Source of the DNA: Treponema vincentii F0403
Lineage (GTDB): Bacteria > Spirochaetota > Spirochaetia > Treponematales > Treponemataceae
Length of the DNA stretch: 64,000 nucleotides
NCBI RefSeq assembly: GCF_000412995.1
Contig: NZ_KE332513.1
Location: 116,030-180,029, forward strand
Direction of reading: 5' to 3'
The translations under genes and the position numbers were made by a program. This document shows positions 18,794-26,955 of the stretch, one piece after another. Positions within the stretch are counted from its first letter, which is position 1, and every line of letters starts with the position of its first letter. The notes under the pieces are model-generated. The model was not told the origin of the DNA and searched no databases. It was given only the letters and a program-made list of their open reading frames with translations.

Positions 18794-20488
18794 ATGTCCG
18801 CTTCATTAAAACCGCTTATCATTCAAGGCGACCGCTCTATATTGCTCGACGTTCATGCGCCGGAAGCAACGGATGCGCGCTTTGCACTTATCCCCTTTGC
18901 AGAACTTGAAAAATCTCCCGAACACTTGCATACCTACCGCTTGACCGGCTTATCTTTATGGAATGCCGCAAGCGCAGGCTTTACTGCCGAAAAAATTACG
19001 GAAACGCTCAAGCGGTTTTCCCGTTTTGATATTCCGCCTGCGGTACTCGATTGGGTGGAAGAAACGTTCAGCAGGTACGGAAAGATTAAACTAACCGAGT
19101 GTGAAGATGATTCGTTTTTGTATTTGACGGCGGAAAACGATCGGATATATCAAGAATTAAAAGCTTCGCCGAAGCTTGCAAAGTATCTGGTTGCGGCGGA
19201 AAAACCGCGTTCGTTTTTAATTGCGCTTTTGAACCGCGGTACGGTAAAACAGGCGCTGCTGAAAATGGGCTGGCCGGTACGTGATGAGGTACCATTGAAA
19301 GACGGTGCGCCGCTTGCGGTTGATTTACGTACGCAGACGAAAAAAGAAAAAGATTTTATCATCCGCGACTATCAGCGGGAAGCGGCGGAAGCATTTACCG
19401 GCGATAAGGGACCGGGAACAGGCTTCGGTACGATTGTGCTGCCGTGCGGCGCGGGTAAAACGATTGTCGGTATGCTGGTTATGTCGATGCTGAACACTGA
19501 TACATTGATTCTAACCACTAACACCGCCGCCGTGCATCAGTGGAAGCGCGAGTTAATCGATAAAACCGGATTGGAACCCGATAGCATCGGTATTTATTCA
19601 AGCGATACCAAAGAGATTAAGCCCGTTACCGTGGCAACCTATCAAATTTTAACATGGCGGCCGGACACCGAATCGGAGTTTCCGCATTTTAAACTGTTTC
19701 GTGAACGGAACTGGGGCTTGATTATCTATGACGAGGTGCATCTGCTTCCCGCTCCGGTATTCCGCATTACCGCGGAGCTGCAAGTGATTAGGCGGCTCGG
19801 CTTAACGGCAACGCTGATCAGAGAGGACGGCTGCGAGGGGGATGTGTTTAGTCTCGTCGGCCCGAAGCGCTATGATGTGCCGTGGAAGGAGCTTGAAGAA
19901 AAGGGCTGGATTGCTCACGCCTATTGTACGGAGATACGCATCCCTTTGCCGGTCTCTAAGGAGATTGAGTATGCCGCCGCCCCCTTGCGCGAAAAGCACC
20001 GGATTGCGAGCGAGAACGAAGCAAAAAACGAGATTGTCCGGCAGCTGCTTGCACGGCATACGGACGACCAGATTTTGATTATCGGGCAATACATTACGCA
20101 GCTGAAAAAAATAGCCGAAGCGGTTCAAGCTCCGCTCATTACCGGAAAAACGCCGAATGCCGAACGGGAAGTTTTATACGATGCGTTCAGAGCGGGGGAT
20201 ATTTCCGTACTGGTAGTTTCCAAGGTAGCGAATTTCGCAATCGATTTGCCGGATGCTTCCGTTGCAATCCAAATTTCCGGTACCTTCGGAAGCAGGCAGG
20301 AAGAAGCGCAGCGGCTCGGCCGTATTCTCCGCCCGAAAGAGCGGGATTCGTTTTTTTACACGCTCGTAACGCGCCATTCGGTCGAAGAAGAATGCGCCGA
20401 CCACCGCCAAAAATTCCTTGCGGAACAAGGCTATGCCTACTCGCTCATCACCGATGCGGATTTCGCCGCCGATACATGCATACGATAG
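18794..20488 (+). CDS. Bacterial XPB/Ssl2-type DNA helicase
   Basis: Bacterial XPB is a superfamily 2 helicase related to the archaeal/eukaryotic repair helicase. From ATG 18794 the product has 564 residues. The N-terminal domain has FAELEKSPEHLHTYRLTGLSL, typical of this family. The helicase core has GAGKTIVGML (Walker A), YDEVHLLP (DEVH box), GLTATLIREDG (motif III) and EAQRLGRILRPKERD (motif VI), with the C-terminal VTRHSVEEECADHRQKFL typical of XPB. The reading frame is open back to 18659, but that part translates element B1 and is not credible protein. ATG 18794 is the first codon giving the family N-terminus. Its direct partner nuclease (Bax1-like) is not seen nearby. Confidence 0.9.
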   Translation: MSASLKPLIIQGDRSILLDVHAPEATDARFALIPFAELEKSPEHLHTYRLTGLSLWNAASAGFTAEKITETLKRFSRFDIPPAVLDWVEETFSRYGKIKLTECEDDSFLYLTAENDRIYQELKASPKLAKYLVAAEKPRSFLIALLNRGTVKQALLKMGWPVRDEVPLKDGAPLAVDLRTQTKKEKDFIIRDYQREAAEAFTGDKGPGTGFGTIVLPCGAGKTIVGMLVMSMLNTDTLILTTNTAAVHQWKRELIDKTGLEPDSIGIYSSDTKEIKPVTVATYQILTWRPDTESEFPHFKLFRERNWGLIIYDEVHLLPAPVFRITAELQVIRRLGLTATLIREDGCEGDVFSLVGPKRYDVPWKELEEKGWIAHAYCTEIRIPLPVSKEIEYAAAPLREKHRIASENEAKNEIVRQLLARHTDDQILIIGQYITQLKKIAEAVQAPLITGKTPNAEREVLYDAFRAGDISVLVVSKVANFAIDLPDASVAIQISGTFGSRQEEAQRLGRILRPKERDSFFYTLVTRHSVEEECADHRQKFLAEQGYAYSLITDADFAADTCIR

Positions 20489-20582
20489 TGCAATGGAATC
20501 ACTAAACTTCCAATTATAATTGCTTCAATAAAAACCTCTTCATATTTTTCCCCTTGTGCCGATATTGAGTAGAGAGGTTCTT

Positions 20583-21398
20583 ATGATTAGAGGTTGGTAC
20601 ACTGCGGCAAGCGGCATGAATGCTCAGCAAAAACAGCTGGACGTTATCGCCCAGAATTTAGCAAATGCCGATACGACAAGCTATAAACGGGACGTTGCGA
20701 CCCATAAAAATTTTCCCGAATTACTGATACGGCGCTTAAACGATGACGGCGTGGTTAAAAATCCCTTCGGTTCTTCCGATGTTGCGCCCATTATCGGAAA
20801 GCTCGGCCTTGGGGTGGAGCTGAACGAAATCTTTACCGAATTTGAACAAGGTTCCTTAAAACAGACCAATACCGCCTCAGATCTCGCGCTTGAAGGCAAA
20901 GGATTTTTCTGTGTAGAAACCCCTTACGGCGAACGGTATACCCGCAACGGAAACTTTACTGTCGGCGTCGAAGGTTATCTGATGACCAAAGAAGGTTATC
21001 CCGTTCTTGGGGAAAACGGCCGTATTTTTTTACAGGATCAAGAATACAAAGTGAATCAGAATGGAGAGGTTTATGCGCGACCGATGACCGAACCTGATTC
21101 GGATTCCACGCTCGTCGACCGGCTTAAAATCGTTACCTTTGAAAATGACCGCTATCTGAAAAAGCACGGCTCAAGTTTTTATCTCGACACGCCGGTGTCG
21201 GGGCCTGCAATCGCTGCGGAAGGCGGCGACCGTCCTGTTGTGGTGCAGGGTTTTGTTGAAGCCTCAAATATTAAGGTAGTCAACGAAATGGTGCGGATGA
21301 TCGAGGTGAACCGTGCGTATGAAGCAAATCAAAAAACAATTCAATCCGAAGATACGATGATGAGTAAGCTTTGGAATGAAGTTGCGAAGGTCAAATAG
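20583..21398 (+). CDS. flgF: Flagellar basal-body rod protein FlgF-like
   Basis: This 271-residue protein is a proximal rod component of the periplasmic flagellum. It starts MIRGWYTAASGMNAQQKQLD and has the rod/hook N-terminal motif IAQNLANADTTSYKRD and the C-terminal motif VNEMVRMIEVNRAYEANQKTI. The start was set at 20583 because AGAGAGG precedes it at the right distance; an upstream in-frame start would add eleven residues not found in the family. It is followed by flgG, a second member of the same family. In T. pallidum the two equivalent genes are both annotated flgG, so the FlgF name rests on order and length. Confidence 0.85.
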   Translation: MIRGWYTAASGMNAQQKQLDVIAQNLANADTTSYKRDVATHKNFPELLIRRLNDDGVVKNPFGSSDVAPIIGKLGLGVELNEIFTEFEQGSLKQTNTASDLALEGKGFFCVETPYGERYTRNGNFTVGVEGYLMTKEGYPVLGENGRIFLQDQEYKVNQNGEVYARPMTEPDSDSTLVDRLKIVTFENDRYLKKHGSSFYLDTPVSGPAIAAEGGDRPVVVQGFVEASNIKVVNEMVRMIEVNRAYEANQKTIQSEDTMMSKLWNEVAKVK

Positions 21399-21469
21399 AA
21401 AAAATTAGTGATACGGCGGAATAACGAATAATCGGTATTCCTTAACGGCCTTAAAAGCAGGAGAAGAAG

Positions 21470-22264
21470 ATGGTCAGAAGTTTATGGACAGCCGCAACCG
21501 GCATGAACAGTCAGCAAGCAAATATCGATACGGTTGCAAACAACCTTGCAAACGTAAATACGAGCGGTTTTAAAAAGCAGCGGGCGGAGTTTGAAGACCT
21601 GCTGTATCAGACCATTCGGGCAGCGGGAACACCTGCAACCGAAGATACGATTACGCCCGTCGGTGTGGAGATGGGGCACGGTGCAAAGCTCGCGGCAACA
21701 CAGCGGAATTTTGAGCAGGGTTCGCTGCAGCAAACGGGAGTGTCCACCGATGTGGCTATTGCGGGAGAAGGATTTTTCCGCGTGCTGCAATATGACGGCA
21801 CGTATGCGTATACGCGCGACGGCTCCTTTAAAATCGACGCAGACCGTCAGCTGGTAACCTCAAACGGGCTGCGCTGTTTGCCGGAAATTATTTTCCCTGA
21901 AAACTATCTGCCCCACACAATCGCAATCAGTCAGGACGGCCGTGTGTCGGTACGGGTTGGGGAACAGGATGATCCGGTAGAAGTAGGACAGATAGAGCTG
22001 TACCGCTTTCAAAACCCTGTAGGCCTTTCCGCACAAGGGAGCAACTTGTTCCGGCAAACACCGGCTTCGGGTCAAGCGATTGCAGGACGGCCGGGTTTTA
22101 ACGGCTTCGGCAAAACCGAACATAAATTTTTGGAAATGTCGAACGTATCTACGGTCAGCGAAATGGTCAACATGATTGTCGCACAGCGCGCCTACGAGTT
22201 TAACTCAAAGGCGATCCAAACCAGCGATAATATGCTCGGCACCGCAGTCGGCCTAAAACGGTAA
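21470..22264 (+). CDS. flgG: Flagellar basal-body rod protein FlgG
   Basis: FlgG forms the distal rod. The 264-residue protein has MVRSLWTAATGMNSQQ at the N-terminus, VANNLANVNTSGFKKQRAEF, the family centre FEQGSLQQTGVSTDVAIAGEGFF and the C-terminal SEMVNMIVAQRAYEFNSKAIQTSDNML. Length is that of FlgG. AGGAGAAGAAG provides the ribosome site. It lies 71 bases after flgF and upstream of the rod-binding protein gene. Confidence 0.93.
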   Translation: MVRSLWTAATGMNSQQANIDTVANNLANVNTSGFKKQRAEFEDLLYQTIRAAGTPATEDTITPVGVEMGHGAKLAATQRNFEQGSLQQTGVSTDVAIAGEGFFRVLQYDGTYAYTRDGSFKIDADRQLVTSNGLRCLPEIIFPENYLPHTIAISQDGRVSVRVGEQDDPVEVGQIELYRFQNPVGLSAQGSNLFRQTPASGQAIAGRPGFNGFGKTEHKFLEMSNVSTVSEMVNMIVAQRAYEFNSKAIQTSDNMLGTAVGLKR

Positions 22265-22487
22265 TATTCCTTTTGTGCGGATTTTTGTCTAAAATTTCGC
22301 ATATTTTATTCGTGCGGAGGGTTTAATACCCCGACGCTCTGCGTCGTAACAAAGGGTATTAAAGCCGACTGCAACCACCTTATGAGAACAACATACCACG
22401 ATGCCCTGCGTCGGGGTATGTTGATTGTAGAAAGCGGACAACCGCATCAGACCGAGTTAAAAAAGCAGTCTGATGCGGTTGCCCTGA
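22265..22487. repeat. Palindrome-rich gap between flgG and flgJ, with motif D copy D1
   Basis: This 241-base gap holds a degenerate palindrome P (22275-22302), motif D (TTATTCGTGCGGAGGGTTT, 22306-22324) and three hairpins: TTTAATACCC/GGGTATTAAA with an inner CGACGC/GCGTCG, CAACATACC/GGTATGTTG, and AACCGCATCAGAC/GTCTGATGCGGTT. No gene is visible. The flgF-flgG-flgJ operon is therefore interrupted by repeats but keeps its order. Confidence 0.65.
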
Positions 22488-22505
22488 TTGAAAGGAGCGG
22501 ATTTG

Positions 22506-23024
22506 ATGATTGAGGCGGTAACGCAAAATATCTACACGGCGCAGCATCCGGCAAACAAACATGCTGCAAAAAACACGCAGAGCTTTTCTCAGTTGCTCGA
22601 TTCCTTAAAGACCGAATCCGCCCGTTTTTCTACAGCGCAGGAAGCCGCGCATTCCAACCTCTCGACGCGGCTGCCGGGCGAGTATTTAAGCTCATTTGAA
22701 ATCGTCAATCCCACCGATGCAGACCGTGCCGCACAGCCTAAGGGCATGGGCGCCGCTGCAGCAGCGCAGGCCGGCGGGAAAGCCGTTATCGATAAAACCT
22801 CTCAACTGTATCAGCAAGCGCTTGAACTTGAATCCTATTTTGTCAAAATAATGCTCGACTCTATGCGGAGCACCTTAGGCAAAAATACTCTTGCCGGAAA
22901 AGAAAGCTTTGCCGGCCAAATGTACGACGACATGATGTACGAAGAGCTGTCCCGCACGATGACCAAAAACGCAGGACTCGGCCTTGCCGATCAAATATAC
23001 TTACAGCTGAACGGGCAAGCGTAA
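22506..23024 (+). CDS. flgJ: FlgJ-like rod-binding protein (no muramidase domain)
   Basis: The 172-residue protein has a polar N-terminus and the rod-binding domain of FlgJ in its C-terminal half (about residues 95-172): LYQQALELESYFVKIMLDSMRSTL and GQMYDDMMYEELSRTMTKNAGLGLADQIY. The muramidase domain of enterobacterial FlgJ is absent, as in other spirochaetes. The ATG at 22506 follows GAAAGGAGCGG. It ends the rod operon ahead of a clear terminator. In other treponemes the homologous gene also follows the two FlgG-like genes. Confidence 0.87.
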   Translation: MIEAVTQNIYTAQHPANKHAAKNTQSFSQLLDSLKTESARFSTAQEAAHSNLSTRLPGEYLSSFEIVNPTDADRAAQPKGMGAAAAAQAGGKAVIDKTSQLYQQALELESYFVKIMLDSMRSTLGKNTLAGKESFAGQMYDDMMYEELSRTMTKNAGLGLADQIYLQLNGQA

Positions 23025-23065
23025 GGAAATCTCTGTCCCAGCAATTCTTGTTAAAGCCTTGAAAC

Positions 23066-23104
23066 GCCGGTTAATTCAGAAACGAATTAACCGGCATCTT
23101 TTTA
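23066..23104 (+). terminator. Intrinsic terminator of the flagellar rod operon
   Basis: GCCGGTTAATTC, six bases, GAATTAACCGGC, followed by ATCTTTTTATT. The 12-pair stem and T-rich tail lie 41 bases after the flgJ stop. Confidence 0.85.
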
Positions 23105-23145
23105 TTCGTGCGGAGGGTTTAATACCCCGACGCTCGCGTCGGGGT
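23100..23145. repeat. Motif D copy D2 with CCCCGACGC hairpin
   Basis: TTTATTCGTGCGGAGGGTTT is followed by AATACCCCGACGCTCGCGTCGGGG, whose last part is a perfect hairpin. The first 38 bases match D1 at 22306; a third copy of the motif is in the 3' end of fmt (32476-32497). Confidence 0.7.
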
Positions 23146-23166
23146 TGTTGATTCTTGACATTTTGA

Positions 23167-23195
23167 TTGACGATATGTCGGAATTTTTGTATAGT
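23167..23195 (+). promoter_or_regulatory. Promoter of the toxin-antitoxin-like pair
   Basis: TTGACG (23167-23172), 17 bases, TATAGT (23190-23195). A family C hairpin (23209-23236) lies between this promoter and the AGGAGG ribosome site at 23253-23260, so it would be in the mRNA leader. Confidence 0.6.
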
Positions 23196-23208
23196 TAGAT
23201 CACTTAAG

Positions 23209-23236
23209 TCTCTAAAACTGAAGTTTTTAGAGATTC
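23209..23236. repeat. Family C hairpin, copy C2
   Basis: TCTCTAAAACT, two bases, AGTTTTTAGAGA in the leader of the small antitoxin-like gene. The core is the same as in C1 at 15061. Confidence 0.65.
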
Positions 23237-23265
23237 ATGTTATAATAATCAAAAGGAGGTCATAT

Positions 23266-23451
23266 ATGGCTACATCAAGTTTAAAGAAATCATTTGTTAT
23301 AAACTCAAAAAAAGAAGCCGATGCGTTTGTAAAGCTGTTTGCAAATTCTATGAAAAATCCTCCTGAACCTATAAAGGAAGTAAATGTATCTTCGATTCCT
23401 TGTGAGCAGATGGCACAGATAATTAATGCACAGCTTAGCAAAAACAACTGA
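23266..23451 (+). CDS. Small antitoxin-like protein
   Basis: A 61-residue protein, MATSSLKKSFVINSKKEADA at the start, with a Lys-rich N-terminus and an amphipathic middle. I do not recognise a named family. AAAAGGAGG gives a strong ribosome site seven bases before the ATG. Its stop overlaps the next gene, a GNAT-fold protein, by 26 bases. A small first gene overlapping a GNAT gene is the layout of acetyltransferase toxin-antitoxin pairs. There is no obvious ribbon-helix-helix motif beyond the SFVINSKKEA region, so the antitoxin role is inferred from context. The pair is much richer in A+T than the flanking flagellar genes, suggesting acquisition. Confidence 0.65.
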   Translation: MATSSLKKSFVINSKKEADAFVKLFANSMKNPPEPIKEVNVSSIPCEQMAQIINAQLSKNN

Positions 23452-24031
23452 CTATAAAATTCACAGACTATCGGAATTACTGGCAATAGAAAACGGCGAG
23501 GCATATTTTAATTCAGTTGTGAAAGTATTCAAATCTCAAAATAAAGATGTTGAAAGTTTTCTCAAGACAAAAGCAGTACAAGCAACAAAATTGAATACAG
23601 CAACTACATATCTTGTATATGTAGAGCGATCTGCTATTAAGATAGATTTAGTCGGATATTTCTCGCTAGCGATGAAGATGCTTACTCTAAAGAAATCTTC
23701 ATTGTCAAAATCTTCAATAAGAATAATAAGCAGATTCGGTTATTATGATGACGACTCGGAGTCTTATAAAGTCCCTGCAATTCTTATTGCCCAGTTTGGA
23801 AGAAATTTCAGTGAAGAATCGCTGTCAATTCCGGGAACAGATTTAATGGCAATTACCTTACATCAAGTACAAACTATCCTTGCATTATTAAGCGGAAAGA
23901 CTGTATTTCTTGAATCTGAGAAGAAGCAAAAATTGATAAATTTTTATATAGAAAATGGATTTACTGTTCTTGATAATGACGTTTTGTCTAAAAATAAAAA
24001 GGAATTAATACAATTATATAAACTGTTGTAA
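23426..24031 (+). CDS. GNAT-fold protein, putative toxin of the pair
   Basis: The 201-residue protein carries a GNAT acetyltransferase pattern in its C-terminal half: strand VPAILIAQFGRNFSEESLSI, helix TDLMAITLHQVQTILALLSG, then VFLESEKKQKLINFYIENGF, which resembles the last strand-helix of the fold. The Q/R-x-x-G-x-G/A acetyl-CoA loop is poorly matched, and the N-terminal 60 residues are unlike classical TacT-type toxins. It overlaps the small upstream gene by 26 bases in another frame. Some annotated GNAT toxins have the same LESxxKxKLIxFYxxNGF ending. It could instead be a mobile-element N-acetyltransferase. Function is inferred. Confidence 0.65.
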   Translation: MHSLAKTTDYKIHRLSELLAIENGEAYFNSVVKVFKSQNKDVESFLKTKAVQATKLNTATTYLVYVERSAIKIDLVGYFSLAMKMLTLKKSSLSKSSIRIISRFGYYDDDSESYKVPAILIAQFGRNFSEESLSIPGTDLMAITLHQVQTILALLSGKTVFLESEKKQKLINFYIENGFTVLDNDVLSKNKKELIQLYKLL

Positions 24032-24073
24032 ATATTTACCCAATAAAGTTTTCACTAGAAACTATAAAAGGAT

Positions 24074-24937
24074 ATGATGATGAATGAACAAAAGCATACT
24101 CCGCCTCTGCAATTAGGTGCTATACAAGAGACGATGCTGATACCGGTTACGATAAAAGCAACTGAAACTCAGCGGAAAAATGCGAGAATTAAAGATTATA
24201 CCGCTGTAAAAATCCTTGAGGCCTTGCAGTGCAATACTTCAAAATACGACAAATTTATGAGTCATGAGGGAGTTATTGCACGCACGATTATGTTTGATCG
24301 GGAAGCTGCCTCTTTTATTGCAGCGCATCCTGATTGTACTGTGCTGAATCTTGCGTGCGGGCTGGATGACCGATTCTCCCGTGTCGATAACGGAACTATC
24401 CGCTGGTTCGATCTTGACCTTGCCGATAGTATGGCGGTGCGGCGGTCATTTTTTTCCGATACCGACCGGAGAAAGATGATTACCGGATCCGTACTTGATA
24501 CTGCATGGGTTTCTGCGGTAAAGAGTTCCGGTAACTACAAGAAACCCTCTTATGTATTGATCATAATAGAAGGACTCCTCATGTATCTGACGGAAACAGA
24601 GGTTAAAAAGACCTTTGACATCATTGCAAACTCTTTTCCCGGTGCACGGATTATCACTGAGCTGATGTGTAGAGCCGTAACAGGATTTTCAAAACACCAT
24701 GATACCGTTAAACATACCGGTGCGGTATTCCGATGGGGAATCGATAACGGTACCGAACTTGAAGAGTTGTGTCCAAAGCTGCAGCTGCTTAAAGAAGAAA
24801 GTTTTAACCTGGAAATGAGCAAATACACGTTCCGCGGCTGGCTATTCGGTAATCTGCCTAAGTTCAAGCAGCTGAATAATAGGCTGGCGGTATTTGAAGT
24901 AAAGGCTTACTCTCCTACCCCCACCGTTTCGGTATAG
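24074..24937 (+). CDS. TcmP/leucine carboxyl methyltransferase-family SAM methyltransferase
   Basis: The protein of up to 287 residues belongs to the TcmP/PPM1 class of O-methyltransferases. Visible features are ARTIMFDREAASFIAAHPDC, the SAM motif VLNLACGLDDRFSRVDNG, the acidic WFDLDLADSMAVRR, LIIIEGLLMYLTETEV, and the C-terminal YTFRGWLFGNLPKFKQLNNRL. Three consecutive ATG codons (24074, 24077, 24080) are possible starts; the AAAAGGA site favours the third. The substrate is unknown. A 3' relic of a paralogue lies at 30553-30645. The gene is convergent with the importer genes downstream. Confidence 0.85.
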   Translation: MMMNEQKHTPPLQLGAIQETMLIPVTIKATETQRKNARIKDYTAVKILEALQCNTSKYDKFMSHEGVIARTIMFDREAASFIAAHPDCTVLNLACGLDDRFSRVDNGTIRWFDLDLADSMAVRRSFFSDTDRRKMITGSVLDTAWVSAVKSSGNYKKPSYVLIIIEGLLMYLTETEVKKTFDIIANSFPGARIITELMCRAVTGFSKHHDTVKHTGAVFRWGIDNGTELEELCPKLQLLKEESFNLEMSKYTFRGWLFGNLPKFKQLNNRLAVFEVKAYSPTPTVSV

Positions 24938-24944
24938 ACTTCAA

Positions 24945-24971
24945 TATCCCCCGACACGGAATGCAGGGGGA
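24945..24971. terminator. Possible bidirectional terminator hairpin
   Basis: ATCCCCC, 13 bases, GGGGGAT between the convergent methyltransferase and substrate-binding protein genes. No strong T-run follows on either side, so termination is uncertain. Confidence 0.4.
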
Positions 24972-24993
24972 TTAAACGATCCGTACTACTGAA

Positions 24994-26133
24994 TTAAAAA
25001 TACTGCCGTTTTGCCTCTGCACGGGGATGCAAAATCCATTCTACATCGGCATCGGTAAGCGTCATATTATAGAATTGTTTATAATATTCTTTTATTTTTT
25101 GATTCATATCGATATCGCTGAAAAGGTCGGGTCGGGCTGTTTTCGCAAACCACCACATAGCAAGCGGGGTATCGGTTGTGGGCGGCCACCAACGGTGCAT
25201 TCCAAACGGAAACTTAAATACCTGCCGGTTTTTGACTGCGTTAATGCCGCTCCAATCATGACCGGGAGCCGCCGTGTTGTTGTATAAATTATCCGGTGTC
25301 TTATCGGAAAAGGTTAAGATAAAGACCTGATCAGGCTGCCATTCATATATTTGTTCCATATTGATAGCTCCCTGAGTTGCCTTCCCTCCAAGGTTTATTC
25401 CGCCCAGCAAGTTCGCCCAGTATTGCCCGAACGATTTTTTTCCGGCAGAGGCGATAGTTGTGTCCGAATACTTACTGATAAACAGAATCTTATTCGGAGA
25501 GGGAAGCGGATGCTTTTCAATTCGAGCTTTAATTTCCTTTTCAACTTGTTCGCCGTAGGCAATAATCTGTTGAGCAGGGCTTTCCATTTGCAGCGTTTGA
25601 GCCATCGTATCCATCCACGACTTGAGGGTTACAAGCGGGCTTGCATCCCATCCGGTACTCGGATGTGCTAAGGCTACAGCAGCAATCCCGGCTTGCCGGA
25701 GCGGTGCGGCAACCGATGCATCCATATAAAAGACAACATCCGGCTTGAGCTTAATCAGCTCTTCCAAGTTGAGCTTTCCGCCGGTATAAAACGCAGAGGA
25801 AATATTTTGGAAGTCCGGGGCATATTTTGAAAATATGCTGTACTTTGCCCCATTGACGGAATCGGGAGAGACTCCGACAATATTGTCGGTCTTACCCTGT
25901 TGAAACACGGTTAGAACGGTCGGTGCAGGCAGCGGACCTAATACCACGATCCGTTCGATCTTATTGGGAACCTCTACCGAATTTCCCTTGAAGTCTACAA
26001 CCGTGTGAGTTCTTGCTGCTGCGCTCATCGCCGCGGTTCCGGCTGTCTTTGCCGGTTCATCTTTTTTACCGGCGCCGTAGACACCGCCCAACACAATAGA
26101 AAAAAACAATACCGTTATTAGTAGTTTTTTCAT
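24994..26133 (-). CDS. Iron/haem/cobalamin-type ABC importer, substrate-binding protein
   Basis: The 379-residue protein is a FecB/BtuF-class periplasmic binding protein. It has a signal peptide (about residues 1-20, ending GGVYG) followed by AGKKDEP. There is no lipobox cysteine, so cleavage by signal peptidase I is expected; many treponemal binding proteins share this xAGKKDE start. Core motifs are NKIERIVVLGPLPAP, LEELIKLKPDVVFYMDAS, IEKHPLPSPNKILFISKY and EQIYEWQPDQVFILTF. It is the last gene of a permease-ATPase-SBP operon. The ligand cannot be told from sequence; iron chelate, haem or cobalamin are the usual choices. Confidence 0.87.
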   Translation of the reverse strand: MKKLLITVLFFSIVLGGVYGAGKKDEPAKTAGTAAMSAAARTHTVVDFKGNSVEVPNKIERIVVLGPLPAPTVLTVFQQGKTDNIVGVSPDSVNGAKYSIFSKYAPDFQNISSAFYTGGKLNLEELIKLKPDVVFYMDASVAAPLRQAGIAAVALAHPSTGWDASPLVTLKSWMDTMAQTLQMESPAQQIIAYGEQVEKEIKARIEKHPLPSPNKILFISKYSDTTIASAGKKSFGQYWANLLGGINLGGKATQGAINMEQIYEWQPDQVFILTFSDKTPDNLYNNTAAPGHDWSGINAVKNRQVFKFPFGMHRWWPPTTDTPLAMWWFAKTARPDLFSDIDMNQKIKEYYKQFYNMTLTDADVEWILHPRAEAKRQYF

Positions 26134-26163
26134 ACCTTACACTCCTTCTGGTAAGTTTGGTTT

Positions 26164-26955
26164 TTATTTCGCTAAAGATACCGCCGTTACAGCGCTGTAC
26201 GGTATCCCTTTATGCGAAGCCTGAAGAATATCAACGTGCACCTGAAAAACATCTTCCATTATCTCTGCGTTAATAACCGTCTCCGATTGCCCGAATATAC
26301 TTTCTCCGCTGCGGGAGAGAATGAGCGATTTATCGGAAATACGTAGGGCATGGGCGGGGTAATGCGTATTGAACACACAGCATAAGCCGTCAACTTTTGC
26401 AAGCCGGTGAACCGTTTCCAAAATGATAAGCTGGTTGCGGAAATCCAAGTTTGATTCAGGTTCATCCAGCACCAGCATCTCCGGCTTGCTGCACAGTGCC
26501 CGGGCAATCAGCACCATTTGCAATTCCCCACCACTTAAACGGTTGCAATACTTGCCGCGTAAATGGGAAATGCCTACTGCTTCCATCGCTTCTTCACAGT
26601 ATTGTCTATCCTTTTCTCCCGGCACGCCGAACAATCCGATGTGTACACTGCGTCCCAATAGAATCATCTCCTCTACGGTAAAAGCAAAGGGGAGATATTT
26701 TGCCTGCGGAACATAGGCAATACGCCTCCACAGCTGTTGTGCAGGAATTTCTACAATATCTTGTCCGTCAACCGTAGTGGTGCCGGAATTCCATTGCAGC
26801 ATCCCCATCATGCAGCGGAGCAACGTTGTTTTTCCGACACCGTTGGGGCCAAGGATGGATAATATCTGCCCGCTCTCTATCGAAAAAGAAACATCCCGTA
26901 AAACCGGTGTGCCGCCTTTAAATGTAAATGTCCCATTGTGAACCGCGAATATCAC
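26164..26955 (-). CDS. FecE/FhuC-type ABC transporter ATP-binding protein
   Basis: The 263-residue ATPase energises the importer. Walker A is LGPNGVGKTT, the signature is RLSGGELQMVLIARAL, Walker B with the catalytic Glu is MLVLDEPESNLDF and the switch histidine is in FNTHYPAHA. YVPQAKYLPFAFTVEEMILLG is typical of the iron-siderophore/haem/B12 subfamily. Its start overlaps the permease stop by four bases (ATGA), so translation is coupled; the binding protein gene follows 30 bases downstream. Confidence 0.93.
   Translation of the reverse strand: MIFAVHNGTFTFKGGTPVLRDVSFSIESGQILSILGPNGVGKTTLLRCMMGMLQWNSGTTTVDGQDIVEIPAQQLWRRIAYVPQAKYLPFAFTVEEMILLGRSVHIGLFGVPGEKDRQYCEEAMEAVGISHLRGKYCNRLSGGELQMVLIARALCSKPEMLVLDEPESNLDFRNQLIILETVHRLAKVDGLCCVFNTHYPAHALRISDKSLILSRSGESIFGQSETVINAEIMEDVFQVHVDILQASHKGIPYSAVTAVSLAK

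Noticed and set aside
24994..26133. Lipoprotein signal in the importer's binding protein
   Set aside because: No cysteine is present near the cleavage region; the sequence GGVYG-AGKKDE fits signal peptidase I.
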